The position numbers and the translations under genes are program-made. Below are positions 1 through 5,376 of a stretch of DNA of 5,376 nucleotides, piece by piece. Source of the DNA: Nitrosospira sp. (GTDB lineage: Bacteria; Pseudomonadota; Gammaproteobacteria; Burkholderiales; Nitrosomonadaceae). The DNA lies in NCBI GenBank assembly GCA_030453055.1, contig JAKDLC010000167.1:1-5376 (forward strand). The letters run 5' to 3'. A model generated the notes under the pieces. It did no database searches, was not told where the DNA came from, and worked only from the letters and a program-made list of their open reading frames with translations. The stretch's first letter is position 1, and every line of letters begins with the position of its first letter.

Positions 1-2652
1 AAACCAATTTCTTTCGATGACGCACAGCAAGCCGTCTATCATCTGCCGCCGCCACTCATCGTTGTCGGTTCCGCCGGCAGCGGCAAGACCGCCCTGACTC
101 TGGAAAAGCTCAAGCACGCCGAGGGCGAGATACTATACGTCACCCACTCCGCTTATCTCGCCAACAACGCCCGCGATCTGTATTACGCCAACGGTTTTGA
201 GCATGCCGGCCAAGACGCGGTGTTTCTGTCCTACCGCGAATTCATCGAGTCGATCCGCGTACCTGCAGGGCGGGAGGCCGGCTGGCGCGACTTCGCCCAA
301 TGGTTCGGCCGCATGCGCCAGGCTTTTCGCGACATCGACGGTCACCAGTCTTTCGAGGAGATTCGTGGCGTAATCTCTGCAGGGGCGGATGGCCTGCTCA
401 CCCGGGAGGACTACCGTACTCTGGGTGTGCGCCAATGCATCTTCCCGGAAAGCGAGCGCGACCGGGTCTACGATCTTTATGAGAAATACCGGATTTGGCT
501 GGCCGAGGCCAGGCTCTACGACGTCAACCTCGTCGCGCAGGATTGGCAGATGCTGGCAGCGCCGCGTTACGATTTCATCATTGTCGATGAGGTTCAGGAC
601 CTTACCGCGGTGCAACTGGCGCTTGTGCTCAAGACGTTGAAAAAACCAGTCCACTTTCTGCTGTGTGGCGATTCGAATCAGATCGTCCATCCCAATTTCT
701 TCGCCTGGAGCCGGGTAAAGAGCCTGTTCTGGCGTGACCCGCAGCTTGCCGAACGGCAGGAATTGCGTGTACTCACCGCCAATTTCCGCAATGGCCGCGA
801 GGCGACGCGCGTCGCCAATACCCTGCTCAAGATCAAGCACAGGCGCTTCGGCTCCATCGATCGGGAAAGCAACTTCCTGGTCGACGCGGTGGGTGGCGAG
901 GCGGGGCAGGTGGCCCTGCTGCCGGACAAGGACAATGTCAAGCGTGATCTGGACCAGAAGATTCGCCAATCGACACAATTCGCTGTGCTGGTGATGCGAG
1001 ACGAGGACAAGATCGAAGCAAAGAAGCATTTTTCCACGCCATTGCTTTTTTCCATCCACGAAGCCAAGGGGCTGGAATACGATAGCATCGTGCTCTACCG
1101 CTTCGTCTCCGACCATCGAGCCGAGTTTGCCGATATTGTGGAGGGCGTGGATAAGCGCGATTTAGCCACCGATGCGCTGGCGTACCGCCGCGCCAGGGAC
1201 AAGAGCGACAAGTCGCTCGAAGTCTACAAATTCTTCGTCAATGCGTTGTACGTGGCGCTTACACGGGCGGTGAAAAATTTGTATCTCATTGAATCCGACA
1301 CGGGTCATCCCCTCTTCAACCTGCTCGACGTTGCGGGAGAAGAGCCGGTCAAGATCGAGGCCAAGCAGGCAACGGTGGAAGACTGGCAGAAAGAGGCCCG
1401 AAAGCTCGAATTGCAGGGCAAGCAGGAACAGGCCGATGCCATCCGGCGCAGCATCCTGAAGCAGACCCCGCCACCGTGGCCGGTGTTCGACGCAGCAAGG
1501 GTGCAGGAATTGCTCATCAAGGTATTCCGCGAACGGGCGCCGGGCGGCAAGCCCAAGCAACAGCTCTACGAGATTGCCGCCTGCTACGACGAGCCGGTAC
1601 TCGCCGCCTGGCTCGAGCAGGAGACCGGTTTCACCGGTGCGAAGAGCTTTTCAATGCAGCGTGCGAGCCTGGGGCGTAAAAGCTTCGTCAATTATTTCGC
1701 CGGCAATTTCAAGGAGATTTTGCGGCAGTGCGACCGGCATGGCATCGAACACCGCCTGCCGATGAATCAGACGCCGCTCATGGCGGCCGCGTCAGCCGGC
1801 AATGTACCTTTGGCCGAAGCCCTGATACAACGTGGCGCAAACCGGGAAACTACCGACCACTATGGCCGCAATGCGCTCCACTGGGCGATGCTGGAGGCGT
1901 TTCATGACCCGAAATTCGCAAAGGGTCCGTTTGCTGCCCTCTATGAAATCCTGGCCCCGGCAAGTGTCGATGTGAACACCGGCGAGCGACTGGTGCGCAT
2001 CGACCGGCATCTATCCGAATACTTCCTTTTTCAGACCTTGTGGGTGCTGTTCAAATCGCGCTTCACGCATCGCCAGCGGCGACCTTCCGGAGCGTTCGAA
2101 ACGCAGGCGATCCTGGACGCCTGGCAGCACCTGCCAGCCAACGTGGTGCGGCCGGAACGCAACAGGCGGCAGCATCTCTCCGGTGTGCTCGCAAGAAACG
2201 AGGTGACGCGGAAGTACCCCTACAACCGCGATCTCTTCAAACGGATGGAGCAGGGCTGGTACCAGTTCAACCCGACGCTCTCGGTGCGCCGTCGGCAGGG
2301 GGAGGAGGAAACCTGGGTGCCTGTCTATCAGGCGCTCAATCTGCCCTTCATCAGCGAGTTCGCCTGGGATTTTGTCTGGAACCGCATCGATGAATATCTG
2401 GCGCTATCGGGGCTACCCGGTCGCACAGTGCCGATTGCCGCCGAGCGCGCAGTCGCGCGCGAGCAGGCAGCCGACTATGAACGCAAGCAACGAGAGGCCG
2501 AACGGCATGCGGCATTCGAGCGGTGGAGGGCTGAGCAGGAGGCGGCGCGAAAGCCACGAACGGGAGAGGCGCCAAAATGGGGCACCCGCGAGGCCAGGCA
2601 ACGTGAGATCGAGCGGATTCGAGCCGAAATCAAAGCGAGGCAGAAGCGCTGA
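1..2652 (+). CDS. UvrD/Rep-like SF1 helicase with ankyrin-like repeats and coiled-coil tail (5' partial)
   Basis: The reading frame is open from base 1 to the TGA at 2650-2652, giving 883 residues with no start in view; the GTG at 220 is internal because the Walker A motif lies before it. Counting from base 1: a Q-motif-like FDDAQQAV at 5-12, Walker A GSAGSGKT at 23-30, DExQ box VDEVQD at 195-200, motif III CGDSNQ at 222-227, NFR at 261-263, HEAKGLEYD at 353-361 and VALTRA at 418-423. These are the ATP- and nucleic-acid-binding motifs of superfamily 1A helicases. The stretch between NFR and HEAKG is only about 90 residues, so a full 2B domain seems absent. A TPR-like helical hairpin (about 463-485) and two or three ankyrin-like units (about 558-633, best at NQTPLMAAASAGN) follow. 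The last 70 residues are rich in Glu, Arg and Ala and look coiled-coil. Helicase or translocase activity is inferred; substrate and cellular role are unknown. The product could equally be a repair protein or a defence ATPase. Confidence 0.92.
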   Translation, partial: KPISFDDAQQAVYHLPPPLIVVGSAGSGKTALTLEKLKHAEGEILYVTHSAYLANNARDLYYANGFEHAGQDAVFLSYREFIESIRVPAGREAGWRDFAQWFGRMRQAFRDIDGHQSFEEIRGVISAGADGLLTREDYRTLGVRQCIFPESERDRVYDLYEKYRIWLAEARLYDVNLVAQDWQMLAAPRYDFIIVDEVQDLTAVQLALVLKTLKKPVHFLLCGDSNQIVHPNFFAWSRVKSLFWRDPQLAERQELRVLTANFRNGREATRVANTLLKIKHRRFGSIDRESNFLVDAVGGEAGQVALLPDKDNVKRDLDQKIRQSTQFAVLVMRDEDKIEAKKHFSTPLLFSIHEAKGLEYDSIVLYRFVSDHRAEFADIVEGVDKRDLATDALAYRRARDKSDKSLEVYKFFVNALYVALTRAVKNLYLIESDTGHPLFNLLDVAGEEPVKIEAKQATVEDWQKEARKLELQGKQEQADAIRRSILKQTPPPWPVFDAARVQELLIKVFRERAPGGKPKQQLYEIAACYDEPVLAAWLEQETGFTGAKSFSMQRASLGRKSFVNYFAGNFKEILRQCDRHGIEHRLPMNQTPLMAAASAGNVPLAEALIQRGANRETTDHYGRNALHWAMLEAFHDPKFAKGPFAALYEILAPASVDVNTGERLVRIDRHLSEYFLFQTLWVLFKSRFTHRQRRPSGAFETQAILDAWQHLPANVVRPERNRRQHLSGVLARNEVTRKYPYNRDLFKRMEQGWYQFNPTLSVRRRQGEEETWVPVYQALNLPFISEFAWDFVWNRIDEYLALSGLPGRTVPIAAERAVAREQAADYERKQREAERHAAFERWRAEQEAARKPRTGEAPKWGTREARQREIERIRAEIKARQKR

Positions 2653-2736
2653 TGCGGAGGAATTGGCAGCTATCTCAAAAATCAATGGAAAACAGTGGCT
2701 TGGGGGGCGAATAGCGAAAGTTGGGTTAGCTTGGAA

Positions 2737-3510
2737 TCAATAGCGGATCAATTGGCGCCATCCGAAACCATCGCCCTGGCCGGCCACACCGATCCAATCC
2801 GGCTCGCAGTTCAAAGCGCTGCTCAGCATGGTTTGCGCAAGCAACGGGGTATTATTCTTCTGACTCAAATGAGCCGCAATAACGTGCTGCAGGCGACTGC
2901 AATCGAGACTTGACAGGAGCCTCGCGGAAGCGCCGTTCTCCAGGTGCCCAAAACGGCCGCCGACGCGTTGCTTGAGGCTACGCGGGTAGTCGCTGTTCGC
3001 GAGCATTTGGGCATCATGATTACATTCCAGCACCAGCGCATGGCAGTGGCTCAAGACCGCCTCGATGTGAGGGGTGGAGCACCCGGTGTCGGTCAATACG
3101 CCGAGCCGGAATACGCCATCGCCGAACACAAATTGGACCGGTTCCCGGGCGTCGTGCGGAACCGGATAAGGCTCTATCTCGATATCGCCAATGGAAAAAC
3201 GCTGATGGCTATCTATGATGTTGATCGGCGGCAGGAATGCAAACGTCTTCTTGACCTCACGCATCGTCCCGTGCGTCAGCCATACGGGAATATCGAATTT
3301 GCGCGCAAACCGCGCTACACCGCCGATATGGTCGTCATGCTCGTGCGTGACGACGATTCCGTCTATCATGCCGGGATCGAGTCCGAGCCGGGAAAGACGG
3401 GCAATGGTTTCTTTCAGCGTAAACCCGCAGTCCAGTAGCAACCGGGTGTCCGCCACCTCGACCACAAGCCCGTTTCCCTGTGAACCGCTGCCTAAACAGG
3501 CGAAGCGCAT
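2737..3510 (-). CDS. YycJ/WalJ-like metallo-beta-lactamase-fold hydrolase
   Basis: This is a complete 257-residue protein from ATG 3508-3510 to TGA 2737-2739, the usual length of the YycJ/WalJ family. It opens with MRFACLGSGSQGN, the family's typical N-terminus. The metal-binding HxHxDH motif is HEHDDH at 56-61, followed by candidate ligands H119 (VPHDA), D141 (LTDTG) and H213 (AAHLS). LECNHD at 161-166 and GHLEN at 188-192 are also family-like. All expected di-metal ligands are present, so it should be an active cytoplasmic hydrolase. Relatives have been described as 5'-to-3' DNA exonucleases, but that activity here is inference. It follows the GGDEF-EAL gene after 48 bases on the same strand with no visible terminator, so co-transcription is likely. 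No good ribosome binding site lies just before the ATG; the nearest purine tract, GGGGGAG, is about 22 bases away and better placed for the overlapping mini-ORF. An in-frame TAA upstream (3547-3549 region) excludes a long N-terminal extension. Confidence 0.93.
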   Translation of the reverse strand: MRFACLGSGSQGNGLVVEVADTRLLLDCGFTLKETIARLSRLGLDPGMIDGIVVTHEHDDHIGGVARFARKFDIPVWLTHGTMREVKKTFAFLPPINIIDSHQRFSIGDIEIEPYPVPHDAREPVQFVFGDGVFRLGVLTDTGCSTPHIEAVLSHCHALVLECNHDAQMLANSDYPRSLKQRVGGRFGHLENGASARLLSSLDCSRLQHVIAAHLSQKNNTPLLAQTMLSSALNCEPDWIGVAGQGDGFGWRQLIRY

Positions 3511-3527
3511 GACCGGATAACTGACAT
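3492..3527 (-). CDS. possible 11-residue leader ORF overlapping the hydrolase start
   Basis: ATG at 3525-3527 is preceded by GGGGGAG (3533-3539 on the reverse strand) with a 5-base spacer, the best ribosome binding site in this gap. It reads MSVIRSCASPV and stops at TAG 3492-3494, sixteen bases inside the hydrolase gene in another frame. The hydrolase ATG has no comparable site, so ribosomes ending here might restart at 3510. It may equally be chance, since it encodes no recognisable peptide. A base error between the two ATGs that would put both in one frame cannot be excluded either. Confidence 0.2.
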   Translation of the reverse strand: MSVIRSCASPV

Positions 3528-3558
3528 GTAAGCTCCCCCAGGGAAATTATGCCGTTCG

Positions 3559-5004
3559 TTACACAAGGGGAGATTGCGCCGGCTTGGGAAGTTTGATACC
3601 GCCCAAAAGTAATTCGGATATCTCATTTGCGGGAAGCGGCTTAGCAAGGTAGTAACCCTGGATTTCGTCGCAACCTCGCATGCGCAGGAAATCGAACTGT
3701 TCAACGGTTTCCACCCCCTCGGCGACCACTTTGACGTCAAGGCTATGCGCCATGTCAATAATTGCGGTTGTAATTGCGGCGTCCGCGGGATTTGTCGTAA
3801 CGTTCATGATAAAGGAACGATCTATTTTCAGAACATCGACAGGAAACCGCTTCAGATAGACGAGACTCGAATAGCCGGTCCCGAAGTCGTCGATCGAAAT
3901 TTGAATTCCCAGTACTTTCAGCCTCCTGAGGATGCTGATTGTTTTATTTGCGTGCGCCGTCAGCGAACTTTCGGTCAACTCCAATTCCAGCAAATCATAA
4001 TCGATGCTGTTTTCTCTCAGAGCCCTTTCGGTCTGCAATTCAAATTCAAGCATCTCCGGATCGACATCGTTCTCCTGAATGGCGCGGATAACATCGCCAT
4101 TGAGGGTGCTCTGCGAAAATTGCCTTCCGGACACATTGACCGATATGGGAATCTCCCCTATTCCCGAATCCCTCCACGCGGCGATCTGCCGACATGCACT
4201 ATCGATGACCCATGCCCCCACCCGGTTGATCAACCCGGTTTGTTCCAGACTGGATATGAATTCCAGAGGCGCGATGGATCCATGTCCGGGGCGATTCCAT
4301 CTTATCAAGGCTTCCACCCCTGTGATTCGCCCCCCGGAAAGCTCCATTTTTGGCTGATAATGCAAAACAAATTCATTCCGATCGAGCGCCTTCCGCAAGG
4401 CATTTTCCTGATCCAGCCTTTTGATCGCTCGCGCATTCATTTCTGATGTAAAGAAGCGATACGTATCCCTGCCCGCCTTTTTCGACCGATGCATGGCGGT
4501 GTCGCCGTTTTTAACCAGCGTATCGGCATCAAGCGAATCTGTAGGATAAACACTGATTCCGATGCTTGCCGTTACACTGATTGGGCGCCCCTGTAACTCG
4601 AAGGGTTGGCGTAATGCTTCCCTGATCTTGCTGGCGACGACTCCGGCATCCCCGGAACCGTCAGGGGTGACCAGAATGCACGCAAAGTCATCCCCACCCA
4701 GGCGCGCCGTCATGTCCCTGATGCGCAGACACTCCAGCAAGCGCAGGCTGAACTGGCGCAACAACTCGTCTCCCAGCGCATGCCCCAGGGTTTCATTAAT
4801 TTTTCTGAAGTTATCGATATCAAGAAATAGAACCGAAATAATCCGCTGATTGATTTCGGCCTGCTTGATAATCTTTCGGAGCGACTCATAAAATAATGCC
4901 CGGTTGGGAAGACCGGTGAGTGCATCATAATGCAGATCGACATTGTTTTGCCTATCAGCCACAATCGGGATGCCGTCATCAAAAATACCGGAAGAGCCTG
5001 TCAT
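3559..5004 (-). CDS. GGDEF-EAL cyclic-di-GMP synthase/phosphodiesterase with duplicated segment in the EAL domain
   Basis: This 481-residue protein has two cyclic-di-GMP turnover domains. GGDEF domain (about 26-185): DALTGLPNR at 27-35, LDIDNFRKIN at 61-70 with metal-binding D62, and signature GGDDF at 103-107, which differs from consensus GG(D/E)EF at its fourth position. An intact RxxD inhibitory site (RIRD, 94-97) lies exactly five residues before it. EAL domain (about 205-465): EAL at 231-233, N290, ELTE at 342-345, IDDFGTG at 371-377, K393 (LKIDRSF), E429 (AEGVE) and Q449 (QGYY), so all phosphodiesterase residues are present. Only 26 residues precede the GGDEF fold and no membrane segment or PAS-like domain is seen, so it is probably cytosolic. 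An in-frame TAA two codons upstream (5008-5010) fixes the start at 5004 or later; no clear ribosome binding site precedes it. Phosphodiesterase is the likelier main activity, with weak or regulatory GGDEF function; this is inference. A 20-residue tandem duplication lies at 307-346. Confidence 0.95.
   Translation of the reverse strand: MTGSSGIFDDGIPIVADRQNNVDLHYDALTGLPNRALFYESLRKIIKQAEINQRIISVLFLDIDNFRKINETLGHALGDELLRQFSLRLLECLRIRDMTARLGGDDFACILVTPDGSGDAGVVASKIREALRQPFELQGRPISVTASIGISVYPTDSLDADTLVKNGDTAMHRSKKAGRDTYRFFTSEMNARAIKRLDQENALRKALDRNEFVLHYQPKMELSGGRITGVEALIRWNRPGHGSIAPLEFISSLEQTGLINRVGAWVIDSACRQIAAWRDSGIGEIPISVNVSGRQFSQSTLNGDVIRAIQENDVDPEMLEFELQTERALRENSIDYDLLELELTESSLTAHANKTISILRRLKVLGIQISIDDFGTGYSSLVYLKRFPVDVLKIDRSFIMNVTTNPADAAITTAIIDMAHSLDVKVVAEGVETVEQFDFLRMRGCDEIQGYYLAKPLPANEISELLLGGIKLPKPAQSPLV
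3967..4086 (-). repeat. diverged tandem duplication of a 60-base unit inside the EAL coding region
   Basis: Unit 1 (4027-4086, residues 307-326) begins RAIQENDVDPE and ends LEFELQTE. Unit 2 (3967-4026, residues 327-346) begins RALRENSIDYD and ends LELELTES. Nine of 20 residues are identical in straight alignment, and five more are conservative. Allowing one inserted Gln codon in unit 1, about 36 of 57 bases match by my count, so the copy is old rather than an assembly artefact. The segment is the helix plus strand of the EAL barrel that carries a catalytic Glu. Confidence 0.8.
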
Positions 5005-5021
5005 CTGTTAAAAACTATTTA

Positions 5022-5258
5022 ATGAGAAATGAAAAAATGGTTCGGCAATCGGGTAGCGACAGCTTACCGGAACCGGCCTTTATTGCCTATCTTTTTAATA
5101 AGCATGATTCATGCCAATCATTCCAGAACCTTATCACCGGCCGCTGTATCTGTGACGTAGCGGCTTATTTACGGGAGGCGAGAACATCCGGTGTAAAATT
5201 TACTGATAAGCAGGTAAGGTCGCATGTTGCACGACGGAATCCTGGAGCCGGCGGTTGA
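5022..5258 (+). CDS. possible small hypothetical protein, 78 residues
   Basis: An open frame runs from ATG 5022 (alternative ATG 5037) to TGA 5256-5258. The middle, CDVAAYLREARTSGVKF, reads as a plausible amphipathic helix followed by TDKQVRSHVARR, somewhat like a small helical protein, but I recognise no family. There is no good ribosome binding site at either ATG. Its start would lie only 17 bases from the divergent GGDEF-EAL start, and the sigma-54-like element falls inside it, which argues against both being real. The frame is also open leftwards into the antisense of the neighbouring gene, so it may be chance. Confidence 0.25.
   Translation: MRNEKMVRQSGSDSLPEPAFIAYLFNKHDSCQSFQNLITGRCICDVAAYLREARTSGVKFTDKQVRSHVARRNPGAGG
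5101..5117 (-). promoter_or_regulatory. sigma-54-like -24/-12 element and perfect dyad
   Basis: Read leftwards the site is TTGGCATGAATCATGCT. It has GG and GC separated by ten bases and matches most of the sigma-54 consensus YTGGCACG-N4-TTGCW, with mismatches at the last base of GGCAC and the first base of TTGC. It would start transcription near 5090, leaving a leader of about 85 bases before the GGDEF-EAL ATG. Bases 5102-5114 also form a perfect inverted repeat (GCATGA-T-TCATGC), so it could instead be an operator. No enhancer-binding-protein site was identified. Confidence 0.35.
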
Positions 5259-5376
5259 CGCACATTTTCTCGGTTTATTTTTCACCTGTTCATTCATTTT
5301 TTTAACTCGGCCATGACCCGTAATGACTTTTTGCTCCACCCGTAGCGGCATCAACCCTGAAAATGAGAGTAAAATA

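Larger units (their letters stand above)
5005..5376. other. AT-rich region upstream of the GGDEF-EAL gene, no confident gene
   Basis: This 372-base stretch is clearly AT-richer than the rest, with runs of A near 5010-5036 and of T near 5265-5310. No RNA gene, insertion sequence or CRISPR unit is seen, and no convincing hairpin-plus-T terminator. On the reverse strand I find no trace of a lost sensor domain that would extend the GGDEF-EAL protein. It holds the sigma-54-like dyad element at 5101-5117 and one weak 78-codon ORF, and presumably the promoter of the leftward gene pair. Confidence 0.6.

Noticed and set aside
133..1116. 327-codon open frame on the reverse strand opposite the helicase
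   Set aside because: The + strand frame carries all helicase motifs; the antisense frame shows no family features and fits the codon bias of a GC-rich gene.
2653..2736. Possible bidirectional terminator between the convergent genes
   Set aside because: No GC-rich inverted repeat followed by a T-run could be found in either direction; termination may be Rho-dependent or lie inside the genes.
2944..3438. 164-codon open frame on the + strand opposite the hydrolase
   Set aside because: It is a shadow of the metallo-beta-lactamase gene, whose metal ligands are intact on the other strand.
1..3510. Helicase plus nuclease-fold hydrolase as a two-gene defence system
   Set aside because: The genes are convergent, so not co-transcribed, and the hydrolase matches a widespread housekeeping-type family.
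3745..4446. 233-codon open frame on the + strand opposite the EAL region
   Set aside because: The reverse strand encodes clear GGDEF-EAL motifs throughout; the + product is low-complexity shadow sequence with no recognisable motif.
5169..5354. 61-codon reverse-strand ORF starting with TTG
   Set aside because: It has a rare start, no ribosome binding site and no domain-like sequence, and it overlaps the + strand ORF.
5363..5376. ATG near the right edge that could start a rightward gene
   Set aside because: Only four codons are visible and no ribosome binding site precedes it.

Overview
The window looks like a piece of a proteobacterial chromosome, most likely a betaproteobacterium. The two complete proteins read like members of that group; a Nitrosospira/Nitrosomonas-type organism is only a guess from protein style and moderate GC. 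Three solid genes are visible. The first runs rightwards and the other two run leftwards.

Bases 1-2652 (+) hold the 3'-most 883 codons of a large superfamily 1 (UvrD/Rep-type) helicase. Its start lies before the window. All main helicase motifs are readable. They are followed by a helical linker, ankyrin-like repeats, an unrecognised region and a charged coiled-coil tail. An 84-base convergent gap with no obvious terminator separates it from the next gene.

Bases 2737-5004 (-) hold two co-directional genes read from right to left. The first is a GGDEF-EAL cyclic-di-GMP enzyme of 481 residues with almost no N-terminal input region. After a 48-base gap comes a YycJ/WalJ-type metallo-beta-lactamase-fold hydrolase of 257 residues. 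They could be one transcript. The hydrolase ATG has no close ribosome binding site, but a tiny 11-codon ORF with a good one overlaps it.

Bases 5005-5376 are AT-richer and hold no confident gene. They contain a sigma-54-like GG-N10-GC element that is also a perfect short dyad (5101-5117), oriented towards the GGDEF-EAL gene, and a weak 78-codon ORF on the + strand.

The most unusual signal is inside the EAL domain. A 20-residue helix-strand unit is present twice in tandem (residues 307-326 and 327-346), so the catalytic-glutamate strand appears in two copies. The second point of interest is the helicase-ankyrin fusion, which resembles the layout of the animal protein TRANK1 and could be an accessory or defence-type protein. 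Nothing in the window proves a multi-gene system: the helicase and the hydrolase converge and are not co-transcribed.
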